From contig CM040742.1 of assembly GCA_022829145.1 (NCBI GenBank), positions 17,011,131-17,075,130 on the forward strand: 64,000 nt of DNA, in the 5' to 3' direction. Position numbers and translations under genes: made by a program. Shown here piece after piece: positions 37,201 through 55,299 of this stretch (the first letter of the stretch is position 1; each line of letters starts with the position of its first letter). The stretch comes from Albula goreensis. Its lineage: Eukaryota; Chordata; Actinopteri; Albuliformes; Albulidae. The notes beneath the pieces are model-generated. The model did no database searches and was not told where the DNA came from. It was given only the letters and a program-made list of their open reading frames with translations.

Positions 37201-40200
37201 TTGGGTAGAACAGGCTGTCTGTATCATATATCAATGAAATGAGCTCATACATTAGCTTTAATAAATACAGTCATACCATAATAAACTTACCAAAGAAGGA
37301 TCATGGAGGAATAATTTAATAAAAATATTTACTCAAAAAATCAAAATGTGGCTGAAATCCTGAAATTTTGTACACTGAATGAAAGCTTTTGCCATGTCAC
37401 TTCATATCTTCTCTGTCAGTCTTTCATGGTATCATCAGAGTTTACTGGTTTGCCTGTTGACTGTTTCAGTGTGCCAGCACCAGGCTATTATTTTTGGGCC
37501 AGACTTGTGAATTAGTGTTGCTTAAAGATTAGTGGACTAATCAAGACTTCAGGTTTTCTACAATTCCAGTTCTAAGCCATCTGGAAAGTTTTTGAGGTTC
37601 TTTATGATTTATGTTTGTAATTTCTGAGGTTGTGAGATATTCATTTTATTGTTGTGCTTGTAAGTGCCAGCTTTCTGGAAAAAAAAAAAAAAAACATTTC
37701 CTGGACACCTAATACTCCACGCAAGTTGAGAAAGGGAAGTTTTCCTGTAAATGGAAGTAATAAAACAAGAAAGTAGTTACTTATGTTGGAGTAAATATAT
37801 ATGACTCAATTTAGTATCCAATATAATTGGAAGATTTCACTGGTCTGGCGGCTAACTTACTGCATGGAACAGATAAGCTGTGCCCTCTGTCAAATGAGTC
37901 CAGAAATTTCTCAGGCTTTGACACGGTGAATGATAGATCACAAAACCTCCTTCAACAGTGGCTGTGACATATCAAATGCAGCCTTCAGCAAGTAAACATT
38001 GTACAGTAAATATGAGAGTTAACAAGTAAATACATAGAAAATAAACTTAAAAAATAAATCTTAACTGCAATATGCAGTTTCAGAAACTTTCAAGACCTTT
38101 GACCACCTCCTATGAATTTCCGTACCCCCAGGCCATTCCAAAAAGCCCTCACAACACCCTGACCTTGTGCCTCTTCTTTAGTTTGGTGCTCTGAGTGGGT
38201 CCTCACTCATAGTTTTGCCCACTGCTGGCTTTACCCAGAAGCCCTGAAAAATAAAAAAAGTTAAATATTTCATGCTCTCCTCAAGAGCGCTCTTCCCACG
38301 CGACAGGAAACTGCTAAATGGGGAAGTGATCTGCCAGCAGAGATATGTGGGCCCTGTCCAGGGATTTGGGACAGGAGGATGAATACATTAAGGTTTCTCC
38401 TTTAGTTACTTTCGTTCTCCACCTCACTGGGCCCCGCTCCTCTCCCTGGCACATTTTTAAAAATCTCAGCCTCTTTTTCTTTTTCAATCTGCACCAAGGC
38501 ACTTATTTTTTTACCCTTCTCATTTATCCCAGGAATAGCACGGGATGTGGTATTTCTCTATGTTATTACAAGTTTGCTTATGTGTATTACAAGTGTATTA
38601 CAAGTTATTTACTCATTGAATTATTTCATAACTGCTGTTGTGCAAAAAGAATGAAATATCACATGTCACAGCAGTAGACAGGACATCCATAATAAGCATA
38701 TATGTTAAAGGCCTTGAGCCAAATAATTATTTTAGAGCAACATGCATGCATCATATATCATGTTGAGACTTACGGCGATCTATAAAAGCGGGATTGCATT
38801 AAATAACCATAAACTAATTACCATAGTGCTTATTTTGTGACAAACTATAATCTAGAGCACTGTTAACTTTAATTACATTATCATGCTTGCTGTGAATACC
38901 CATGATGTGATGGAGCACCACTACACTGTATCAGAGTTCCTGTAAGTGACTTAAGTGATCGGATTCTGGCTGCTTGCCACAGCACAGGCCTAAATAATGG
39001 GAACCAAGGTGAGATCAAATTAGCTGTAACTGTGGAGTAAAGTCAGCTGTCAATAGTCATCCATTATCCTAATGCAGGGGCTCTCAGATTCGGCCTGGGG
39101 GAAAAAAAGCAGAACATGGTGACCTACTGGCAACATAGCTGCACAGAGTTTACGTTTATAGAGAGAGTTTACATTGACTATAGAAACACTACCACAGCTA
39201 TTCCAACTAAATAACTAGCTAGCTAAAATACAGCTTTTAATGTTAGCAACGTCCCAATGCCACATCCGCCTGCAGCAAATTGGTATGCCAGCTAAATTTA
39301 ATGTATGAACAGTAGACTAAAGAAAAAGTTTTTCTTTAATGACCTATTATCTTGTGAAACTCGGCCCAACAACGAAAGATGGTGATGTCATACACATTGC
39401 TGAAAGTGTGGAAAGGACAAGAAACTTTAGACAGACCAAATGAGGGCAAAGGTTAATTATACCTCAGTAGCTTTGAATTCTCATTTCTCATCAACTTGTG
39501 AATGTGCATAAAATATAATATAGGCACATTTACTATATTTCCAACAAAGGGATAATACTTACAAACATGCTAAACTGCAATTCAATACATTAATATGCAC
39601 CCCTCACTACAATGTATCAATAGAAAAGCACAGATGGAATATCAATAGCACCAGTATAAATGATAGCATATTCACTATGTCAGCGATGATAGACTCACAC
39701 TGAAATAAGGCTATAATTGCTGTCCAAGTTTCTTCATATAATGTTAGGTCTGCCATTACTCACCTGGGTCCCCCGAGGCACTTGTTTGACACTGGCCTCA
39801 GTCTTCAGTTTTAGTCCTCACAATCACACTTGTCTGTAAAACTCCTATTTTTCTCTCCTTTTTTCAACAAAATATACAAAACACACATGAAAAAGAACAT
39901 GGAACAAATGAACAAAATTATGAGGGGTTCATATTATTTAATCATTTATCTTTGGCTTCATTGATTAATTTAGCCGTCTGCACTAACGGTAATCAAACAT
40001 GTTTACCAAGGGATGACAAGCATCAACTCCTTACAGAGCTCCCAGATCAAATCCCATTATATGTATAACAGGACTAATCTGTTATCAGCTCAGTTTGTTT
40101 TTAATAGGCTATTTCCTTAAAAATTTGGCGCAGATGTGTCACTGACGCATGTGGCATATTGACCTTCAAATGCGGTCGGAATGTTTGTCAGTTCTGATTC

Positions 40201-40721
40201 TGTGAAACATACTCATCTGAAATGTGAAGCTTGTTAAGATATCTATTTTATTCATTTATGATTTAAAACGGGTCCACATCCACATTATAAATACATCTAT
40301 TATTAAATCCACATTTTTGCAGTAGTTAACTGTTGACAATACTCTTATTAGGATAACAGCTAGAAAGTCTACATGGTAATTAAAACATTTTAATATTACT
40401 GGCAAACTCAGTCACATCTTATATCTGTCACAGGCTTTCAAAAACCTTAACTAATCAAGAGAAGTAACAAAACCCAATGTTCAGTGGGGGTTCCCAGGAC
40501 TGAGCTCTGGGAGACCGCCCCTAATGGGAAACTAGAGACAAATTGTGATTAAATATATTTGGTGTCTCATTACTGTGATCATGTTGCCAGGAGGTTCAAT
40601 ACAGTATGTTACAGTACCTCTGTCTTCTGCTGTTACATCAACCATTGCTAAATAACACAGCATCAAGTGGTATGTCACATTAATAAAATGTTATTGTATA
40701 ATGACAGTTTAATGAGTCATA
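34293..40721. other. Intergenic, no gene seen
   Basis: Long AT-rich unique interval. Contains an AT dinucleotide patch at 35228-35262, the hairpin at 36354-36418, an A16 run at 37679-37694, and the unique blocks 38760-39065 and 39940-40210 that look like candidate conserved elements. No coding exon recognised. Confidence 0.5.
36354..36418. ncRNA. MicroRNA-precursor-like hairpin (candidate)
   Basis: Arms 36354-36377 and 36395-36418 pair over 24 positions with one 2x2 mismatch (36371-36372), around a 17-nt loop. A G-U pair can be added at the base. The arm begins TTCTAACATGCCAATTT. Stem and loop sizes fit an animal pre-miRNA, but I do not recognise a known mature miRNA, and a fold-back transposon remnant is an alternative. 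Either strand could be transcribed. Confidence 0.35.
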
Positions 40722-40790
40722 TATTACAATACATTACATTACAATAATTTGCAGATCTTCTTATCCAGAGCAAATTACAAAGTGTGAGAC
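40722..40790. mobile_element. SINE/LINE 3' tail fragment
   Basis: ATTACAATACATTACATTAC followed by TTTGCAGATCTTCTTATCCAGAGCAA and TTACAA. This follows the common fish tail pattern (ATTACATTACATTTAGCAGACGCTTTTATCCAGAGCGACTTACA), read on this strand as a reverse insertion. No body remains. Confidence 0.5.
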
Positions 40791-45917
<5,127 letters not shown>

Positions 45918-46095
45918 CACTCTTTAAGGGAACCTGTAAAGGTTAGATGTTGATATCTTTAAGGGGTTCTTCATATAACACTCAAACAGGTTCAACAGCA
46001 AACCCTGGAGAAATTTCCATATCAATGATGAACCTTTAATGGTTCCCCCAGCGGGACAAACAGAGAACCCATACTCTTTTTTTTCTAAGAGTGTA
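45918..46095. mobile_element. Short inverted-terminus element (MITE-like), copy 1
   Basis: The left end GCACTCTTTAAGGGAACC faces the right end TTTCTAAGAGTGT, giving CACTCTT-type inverted termini. The interior is rich in GGTTC/GAACC motifs (GGGGTTCTTC, GATGAACCTTTAATGGTTCC, GAGAACCC). About 178 bp with no coding capacity. It shares its motifs with the copy at 46660. Confidence 0.55.
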
Positions 46096-46659
46096 GAATT
46101 GTCTCTGAGGAAGCATATTTAGTCCCACTATATAGGGAGCCACACTGGATAAACCAAGCCCCAGTGTTAGCATGACTTTGGAGGAGCCGTTTTACCCACA
46201 GACCTTACTCCTTGAGTTCACCTAGCCTCCAGCTGGCAAGTGCCCATGTCCTAACGCTTACAGTATTATCAGGTTTGTTCCTGTTACATATCTGGCCTGC
46301 TCCCCAGCAGGCCCACAGATTGTTTTTCTTGGACAGCAGACTCCGCCCACCCGTCATCACTAAACCCCTTCTGTCTGAGGGATGAGATTTCCCAAATTGA
46401 TGGCTGATCCTCTCACGTCCCTGTAAATGAACCCCTGTGGGGACTTGGCTCAATTAGACAGTCCGGCAGAGCCAGATTAAACCAAAGCCAGCTCGGACAC
46501 AGATGGCTTAGGTCTTGTTCCTGGACAAAAGGGATAGGAACACTCCAACCCAACCCCCACCCCAAACTCCCACCCCCACCTCTATACCTCATCCATCCTC
46601 TGTCTGTTTTTCACTGCAGAGATGCCAGTCAATCAATAGTAGCCCTTACAAATACAAAG
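46096..46659. other. Intergenic, GC-richer, with C-rich tract
   Basis: Unique sequence with a C-rich tract at 46549-46580 (five C runs of 3-5 with short loops, a G-quadruplex motif on the minus strand). No coding exon recognised. Confidence 0.5.
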
Positions 46660-46886
46660 AGGTTCTGTCTAACACCGTTAGGAGTACTTTGTTCCCCCTG
46701 GGGGAACCCTTAACGGTTCTTCATAAATGGTCATTTCACAAACTAAAGTTCTCACTTTGTAGAACCCTCAGAATAAGGTTCTATATGGAACCCCTCAGAA
46801 TTGCCTGTATCCAAGAAGAAACTTTAAGAGTTCCAACAGGATGACAAATGAGCAACCCTTAAGGAACATTTATTTCTAGAGTGTTC
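46660..46886. mobile_element. Short inverted-terminus element (MITE-like), copy 2
   Basis: Same GGTTC/GAACC-rich interior (GGGGGAACCCTTAACGGTTC, TTCTATATGGAACCCC) and a right end TTTCTAGAGTGTTCC like copy 1. The left end is less clear. About 570 bp from copy 1. Confidence 0.5.
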
Positions 46887-48066
46887 CTTACTTTTCAATC
46901 TCAATTCAAGCATCCCTGTTCAGTTTGACAGTTGATTAACTTGACAAACCAAAGTTGGTGTTGGATACAGCAGGAGAGTCATTTAGGAGCCAGACAAAAA
47001 CAAAAAAAAAAACTCTAGAAATGCCAAAAAGTTAAATTCAAATAAAACTACTATTAAGTTCGTAAAATAAATAAATCATATGCACATATCCATGATGTAT
47101 TATCATTGACTAAACGCATAAATGTTGCAAAATGTGATGAAATATTGAGAAATCATCCATTTGGAATCATTAGTCTTGCAGCCATATTAACATTTATGAA
47201 ATAAGTTCTTTACAAAGTTCTGATTGTTTGCTGGAATTAACTACAATCTGCTCTCACTTGGCTGGATGTGCCTTGCCAGGAAATCAATACAATAAAATTG
47301 AAGATAATATTAAAGAAAATGATGTAGAAACAAAGCAAACTGTTGTGTGAGTAACAAAGCCTCCCATCCAAAATCTGCCAATTACTGTAATGGAGTATTA
47401 ATAAATTATTTCACATTCTTCAAGCACAAAAGATCATTTTAGATCAACATTCTTCATTTTATTTTTTTATCAGAGGCAGCAGCCAATCAGGAGCTTGTAT
47501 TGCCCTGCCTTTCGTTTTCATTATGGTGCATGACCAATGGCAGGTCATCTTGTTAAACAGTCAGAAAGTTTCTTGAAACATATTGCTTCTTGGGCATGTT
47601 CGTTAGAAAAGTAGGCTGTCTCAAGGTTTCCATGGAACGATATGTTTATCCTTGTTGACAAAAGCACTGTGCTAAGGTTTTCCTACATTTGCATGAAGTG
47701 CACAGGCTGTCATGTTCTCCTCAGCAGTTCCCCCTTTACCTCATGGTCATTGCCTCAAGTGATTCTATTGACAATGAATGGATGCAAATATCTGTGTATC
47801 GATGTTTTGCCTAGTGAGCACTGGGATTTTCTCAGATGTAATGACAGCCAAACTGACCTCTGTATCCCAGTACCAGTGTAAACGGTACCAGACCCAATGC
47901 ATCAGCACCAAAGGAGCACACAGCTTTGTAGCATAGCAGTCCTGAGAATCTATCCCTCTGGGCCCTGTTAATTGCTTTGACAGAGAAACATTAAATCAAT
48001 AGTCTTACACTGAATGAGAACCGAGTTTAAGACCAGCTGAGGTTTTGTGTACTAGCAACATCATCC

Positions 48067-48114
48067 TTCTCTCTCTCTCCTCCTCTTTGTCTCTCTCTTT
48101 CACTCTCTCTCCAT
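48067..48114. repeat. Polypyrimidine tract (CT-rich)
   Basis: TCTCTC units with a few G/A interruptions over about 48 bases. Simple sequence; a triplex-forming potential is inference. Confidence 0.7.
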
Positions 48115-51100
48115 CTGTTTCACAGTTACAAATCAATGAGAAACTTGTTATTGTGACATCCATTGATGAAGACAAAACATCTTGTCTGTCGTCATTATGA
48201 ATAACACCACAGATGAAAGACGACATGTATAAAGAGGGAAAGACATTGATCTTCATTTTCCTCTAGTCTTAGTTTCTTACCTCTTACCTCCAAGACTCTC
48301 TCATAAGAAAAACAGCTGTTTTTCTGCATTGTATTTGACAGAGGCCTTATCATGACCAGAAATTCAGGGGACCTCCATTGTCTGTATCCTGTAGAGGTTG
48401 TGCTCATGTATCTGTGACCACACCTGCCTGGACTACTCAGATGTAACACAGAAAGAATGCTGATATACGATTTTGCACAAAGGAGTGATTGAAAACCACA
48501 TCCTGTATATCATTCGCTAACACAAACAGTGCTGGATATCTGTGGGAACAGGGAGAAATTATTTCTCTTTCTTTTCAGCATGGGACGAACAGCTGTGGAC
48601 GGCCTTGAGTGTCGGGATCTTGGACGTGGCACTGCACAGCTCGCAGTCTCCCCCACCCTGTTTTAGGAGAGAAGACAGGTGTTGTGGATCGTGGGCGTCC
48701 CTAGTACAGACACATAGGGGATCTCTCTCTCTCTCTGTGTCTGAGTGACAATAGCAGTCATTGTTTGTTCAACATATCAAATATATTCTTATTCTCGGTT
48801 TAATTCAGAATCAAATAAAAGTATCTTACTTTTTTACTGTGTGTATGTGGACACAAATTTAATTCCAGACATTCTCTAGAGCACCCTCACCTGGTGAAAC
48901 CATTCCTTGGGTCTTGATCTCCATTGTGATGCTTTTCTCTCCGTTTACAGCTGAGCTAAACTAGAAGGAATCCACTAGTGAAGTTTTAAGACCTGGCTCT
49001 TGGATTTCATGCAGACCAGTAAATAAAAATCCACTGAACATTCCTCACATTCCATGATTGGTTCAAAAGATGTTGTATCAGGAGAGGAACATGATATCTA
49101 ATTATTATCCATACTTCAACAGAGATTTCTTGATTACCGCAATGTAATAACACAAATGGCTCCACTGATGTAATTGCATTCTGTACTTGAGACTGTAAAA
49201 TTGTTTCCTTCACATCTGCTTGAGACATCCAATCTAAACTATATTTTTTACCACCATCTTGTGGTGAGCAGCAGTATAGCATGATAAATATGCACAACAT
49301 GAGTAAGTTTTTTTGCCCCTATTCTTGAATTTCATTATATGTATGTGTTCTACAGTCATTATTTAGGAAACACAAGAAAAGAAGAGGCCATGTTAACAAA
49401 TAAAACAGAACATACTGTGTTTGTGTTCAGTTCCTCATGATAGCCGTGTTTAACATGGGCACATCTGGGGTGAGATGGCTTCATCCACCATGTGAAGTCA
49501 CACATGTGAAATGCACAGGGTTTAATTAGTGCTGGAGATCTCAGGGGTCTGGCAACTGCACCACCCACCAGGGGGGAGGTTGACAGAACTGACAGAACTG
49601 GCTGCCAGCTGAGGCTGAGGCAGACAGAGTGTGTTTTAGTGATTTGGTGATTTTAATTCCAGTTGCACGTGTGAAGGCATGGGAATAAGATGGGTAGAGG
49701 GTGTGTATGAGACTAAGGGTCTTGAATTCTGCTTTTAAGGTATTGTGTGTGTGGGGTGTGCATAAGACAAAAAGCAAGAATGAGCTAGAAGCAAAAAGAA
49801 AAACAAATAAGAATGAGAGAGAGGGAAACCAGATTTGAAAAGCCTTTGAATTAAACATAAAGTGTATGAATAAATTTAATATGTCCAAAAAGAACACAAA
49901 GGAAAACAAATCACTGTAAAAGATAAAAAAAACATCCATATATAATGCTGCTATTGTAAGTCTATTAAGAGGGACGGGGGCATGTCAGAGCCAATGCCCA
50001 GCATTACAGTAGCCACAGTAGCTCATCCTACATAACAGACAGAGAAGAACGATCATGGCATCCACTACGAGGCAGAGCTATCTTTTTAAGAACATGCCCT
50101 AAAGTTTGACTTTAAATGCTTGGCACCATTTGCTTTCTAAAAACTTGACTGTAAATCTGCAATGACTCAGCGGCCTTAGAAGAGAGAACTAGTGAGGGAC
50201 AGACTGTAAATAGCACGCCACCTTGTTTTGCCCACTCCTTGTCTTGCCTTGCTCAAGACAGCAGAGTCACTCTCCTCTCCAACCCTTCTAAACCCTCCTA
50301 TGACCTTTGGACCAGCAGCTATGAGATTTGGTCTAAGATGTCCACTGTGTATGCTGGCTTCTACCGCAACCATAATGACAACCTCTGAACTGTAACAAGC
50401 TGATAACTGGTTCCATTTGAAACACAGTTCCATTTGAAACTTTTGTTTTAATTGGTTCAATTACAGACTGACAGATGAAATCAACAGTCACATTTGTTGA
50501 GAGTTTGAAAACCTGGACATTGAAACTAAATGATCTGTATCAGATTGAGTTTAATGTCATCTTTAATAAACATTCATTAATGTTATGACTAGACTCCAAG
50601 CTGCAGTACCTTTGTGATTTACTTGGACAAATGGGGTCGGCAAGGTAATAAGTGTTGAAGTGCAGAAAGAAAACACACAATGATGGCAGCTGCTTTCCTT
50701 AATCCACAACCCAAAGAAATTCTGTGGCAGATCAAAATAGTGGTAACAGAGGCAGAAAGAAAAGTCTACCACAGAACGACAGGGATTTTGTACCACAACT
50801 TGTACAGCACAAATAAAATTACAACTGCACTAGGAACATTAGGGTGTTCACATGATGTAAACGACAAACACGTTTAGAAACCAAACGGTTAGCTTTCCAC
50901 AAACAAAATAAATATATCTCAGACACACTTTTCTCTGCTCTGAGCTACAGCAGTTCAAATATATATCCACAGTCAGGGCTGAGTAAGTGTTTCAGAAAAG
51001 ACAGTATATTTGGAGCTTTCCATTGGTGCCATCATGGTAAATTTTAATAGGATTGTCTTCACTTTACAATACTCAAAATGTTTACTGTGACAGCGGTTGG

Positions 51101-51245
51101 AAAGGGATACTGCAGAGAAATTGCTTTTCATATTTTATGGCATATAACTTCATTTGTAGACCACAGTGACAAGGATGTACAAAATCTCAGCTGTAACAGT
51201 AAATTATTCATTAAATTAAATCATTTTTGCTCTATACAGTTGCTG

Positions 51246-51260
51246 CCACAAGAGGGCGCC
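51246..51260 (+). promoter_or_regulatory. CTCF-binding-site-like motif
   Basis: CCACAAGAGGGCGCC matches the CTCF core (CCASYAGRKGGCRS) with one departure (A at the Y position). It includes GGGCGC, rare in this CpG-poor region. The site is about 5.7 kb upstream of ubtd2. Confidence 0.5.
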
Positions 51261-53245
51261 ATAGTCTTCATGTTCATTTTTGTATAAATATTACTGGTCA
51301 GTTGGGCTTTGCTTGGGCAAGCCAAGATGGTCTGGGAAGACTTTCACTTCCCATTGCGAGAGGGTGTCTGCAATGAGCTGTACTAGTGAGGTAGAGGAAT
51401 GGCAAAACAAAACAGAAGTCCACTTATTCAAAGTTATTGACAGAACAATGTCAAGTTAGCAAAAAGCCATTAAACAATGAGATGTAAGAGTTTCAAATGG
51501 TAGTGACTTACATGTCTTTTGGATGCCACACTCACCATGGCATTTCAAGTTATAGCACTGAAATCATGGTAACACAAAAGCTCATAGTATGCATACTGTC
51601 CCATCCCAACAATCTGAATTTTGAAGAAAAAAAAATCTATTTCCTCAGAGTCAGCCACCACAAGTGATATCACTTTTGGAGCAATTATTGGATTCCTCAC
51701 GTTTCTGCACTTGCTCTCCTGGACAGCTCCACAGGAATCCACAGGCTTAGGTTACTATGTGAAGAGTCAGGTGACCCTGAAGCTGGAGGCTGTCTCATGC
51801 CTCATTCCAGGGATTTCATGAAGTCCTAAATACTGTCCATGCTCCAGAATCTCCCTGTCCCCCTGGTAACAGCTAGCTACCACATAAACAGTATTCCAGT
51901 ACTCTTTAATTATATCTTCTCCCCACAGCTGTTATGAAGATGTATTCAATTATACACAACCTTAGAATCTTAACCTATGATTCCTTCAGAGAAATGGGGA
52001 AAAGATAAAGTTCAAAGCATTACTTAAACACAAATATGCATTATAATATTTAATTCAGTCTGGCCCTTACATAAAATTTAACAAAAATATGTAAGTACAA
52101 AAGGATTCCATCAATAAAGAGCTCTCAGTGTTGTTGGTAATGGTTTGGGCCACATTTTCCTGCCATGATTTGGGTGAACCCATATGAAAGAAGCACTGAA
52201 ATCAGTTGATACTTTGTGCTACCATCACAGAGTAATCATCCTCTTCTCATGTCAAACCCTTTATACCTCATTATTCCGCAGGTGCTCCTTCGGTAAAGGC
52301 TTTCAGAGGCATTCCTTTTCACAAAGCCCCCATCCACAGAGCATCAGCAGTCCTCCAATATTTTAATCACCACACCGACATTTTCCATCGACCATAATAC
52401 CTTTTCATTTGCTAGGTCTGCACCCAATCACGCGTTTATGAGATATTCTGGAATGGCTCCCAAGACAGTGATTCCCACTTCCATCAACTTGAACGTGAGT
52501 GGAGAGGTTGTCTGGTGGAAGAACAGTGTCATATATCTCCTAGTGTGGTGAAGACAACGGGACACACACAAGGCTGTGATAGCTATGAGTGGTGGCCAAG
52601 TCCCCAGACACCTCACGAAGTGCCTTCACCCCGGTGATTCCATTTTCTGTCCACTTTTTGTAGTTCATCTTGAGTACAGTTCTTATTACCCTCTTACTGA
52701 CTGTAAACATGTCAATCATCCCTCCCATGGATACCTCTGCACTGTCCCTAATGAAGGCATTTACCACGTTTCATTTTGTCAGCCTCCCGTGACAGCAGTG
52801 GGTGCTGAATGACTATAAAGGTAAATGTAATTACCTCCTGTCTCCATTAGAGAGGAGGGGGTAGATTTAATTGGCATGTGTTTATATTGGATTCAATTTT
52901 GTTGTTAATTTCTTCACTCCTTTAAATGTGACAGTTACACATGGAAAAGGATTCTGGGTATACAGTATTCCCATTGGTATGGGCAGCAGTGGAATTTTCA
53001 AGTCATACTGCTGTCACTATGGCAGCATTAATAAGCTGGAGTCGTAGGTTTGATTCTTTTTCAGTGGGCACAGGCATCATTCCCTTGAGTCATGTATTTA
53101 ACCTGATTTCTTTCTGTAAATATCTCAGCACTATAAATAGATATTAGGAAGACACTGCAGGCTATAGAAGGCTACCCTGAATAAGGCCATATGACCATGG
53201 CCAGTAATGTGAAAAGGGAATCCTGACACTTGTAAAGCATATCCT

Positions 53246-53265
53246 AACACACACACACACACACA
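53246..53265. repeat. (AC)10 microsatellite
   Basis: Short uninterrupted AC run. Confidence 0.85.
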
Positions 53266-55299
53266 ATTATGGAATGAACCATCAGCCCAAAAGTAGCATA
53301 GGGGCACTGTTACAAGATGGTAAATATTTAAAACAAAATAAATCTTTCTTTTGTTCACCAGAATCAAAACAAGGCAAAGTGGTATTTCTTCGCATTATTG
53401 TGAAAGAACAGATTTTGAGGAAATCCACAGTGTTTAATGAATAGGGCTGGAACAAAATAAAATAACTTTGCAAAAGAAGCCAAAGATGGCAGATCAGGGA
53501 ATATAAAATGGATTTTCCAAAAAGGCAGTGTAAAATGAAATGATTAATTTTATAATAATATCCTTATTACCTCAGTTTGGATCGCTGCTTAATTTACACC
53601 GGAGTGAGGCAACCTATTTACAAACTAACGTCACAGTTATGCAGTCAATAAAAGATTAAAATTGTTAATATTGCATGTACAATCAAACAATTGCCCTGTC
53701 TCATCCCCTCCAGTTATTTTCAAACAATGCTATGATATGATGACAATGCTTTATGTCATCTCCCTCGGTGTCCGTTGTCAGGTACCTGTGATTTTATCTC
53801 TTTTTTCTAGTAGATGAAATGTATAGCCATTATCACACTCTGATTTAAGCCCTATATTTCATAGTTACACATTTTTGCTAACTGGAATAAATCTTAAAAT
53901 GTATATGTACTCAATCTAACATAACTACTAAATTAACCTACATATATCCAGTGCAGTTTTTCTCTGAACGCACACAAATACAGGGGATGGCAAAAAAATC
54001 ATGGGTATACCAAATGAGTCTGGATTCATTCACTATTAAAAGTGGGTTATCACGTGTTTAATTTTCATATCTACTCTAAATGCCAATGTGTTGTACATCC
54101 ATATCGATTCTGATTATCAATGTCTGTGCTATAAAAGCCATTTTTAAAACAAAATGTTAAAGCAATATGAGGGGTGTAACAGATTTTGAAAAAGGTCACA
54201 CAGTTCATACTTGAATTGCAGGTGTGTCGGTCACGGAAACTGACTGAGAAATGGTTTCATTTTTCAACGGGAACAGAATCAAATATCGTGACAGCATGTG
54301 TCAAAAATGAGCTAACACTACATCTAAGAAGACGATTTACATTGCAAGTCTAGATGCTCTAAACACAAGAGAAAGTGCTTCTGGAGGTTGTGACAAGTAT
54401 GAGTTCATAAACATTTAGCCTATTTATTCTGGGGATGATTTGTGTTATGGTAATATCTATACTAGGGCCATAGAAGGTGAATGTTTTTTTTTTTAATCTG
54501 CTTGTGAGCCATAATTGAGATTCAGTTGCACAGTGCACATGGACTGAGGAGCCTGTCAATCTCCAGTGCATTACATTTCTCACTCCACACCTTGGAAAAT
54601 ACAGACCCTGTTCTGCATGAATGAATTCCCCCAGCGACTTTCATCTTCAAAGAGCCTACCCATAGCACTTTTAACATTCCAAACAACTGACACATGTGAA
54701 ATTCCATCCAATTTAGAACCTGTCAGAGACTCACTGTAGGAGATTAAGATGCATCATCCTCAGCTAAGGGTATTGATGAACACATTGTAAATTTAAAAAT
54801 GAAGCTTAGTTCAGTTGTTTAACACAATCCAAAGAATCAAAAGAAAGTCATGAAACAGATCTTGGAGGGTGGATGTAGTGGGGACAGTGGACCAGATTCT
54901 TCCACAGAACAAATATTCCAAAAAAAAGTTCCCTCTTGAGAAATCCATTACAGCATTTTGACCTAAAATGTTCAGTTGATGGAGACACATTCAGTGCTTA
55001 CTGCCACATCCTAACATTTTGTCATCCATATGTCACATCCTGTAGTTTCAAAAAGATGCTGCAAAATCATTCAAATTCAAATAATGACATGAAGTATGAG
55101 TCTTTTGCCTTTAAACATCAATATTCACTTCTAAATTGCTGTAGGTCAATGACTTAAGCAATCCCATCAAAAGACTGTGCTCTCTGGCAACATGCTGTGA
55201 TTCATCCTTGTGAATGCATAGGTGACACCTGACAGCACCACTCATTTCAGGAAGATTCACTCTCATCATTATCATGTGGGAGTAAACATGAAGTACTGG

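Larger units (their letters stand above)
46887..55299. other. Intergenic, no confirmed gene
   Basis: Unique DNA with a pyrimidine tract at 48067-48114, a CTCF-like motif at 51246-51260, a weaker one near 49250-49264, and (AC)10 at 53246-53265. Two unconfirmed coding-like stretches lie at 48579-48678 (+) and 52428-52767 (-); see findings. No other repeat family recognised. Confidence 0.5.
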
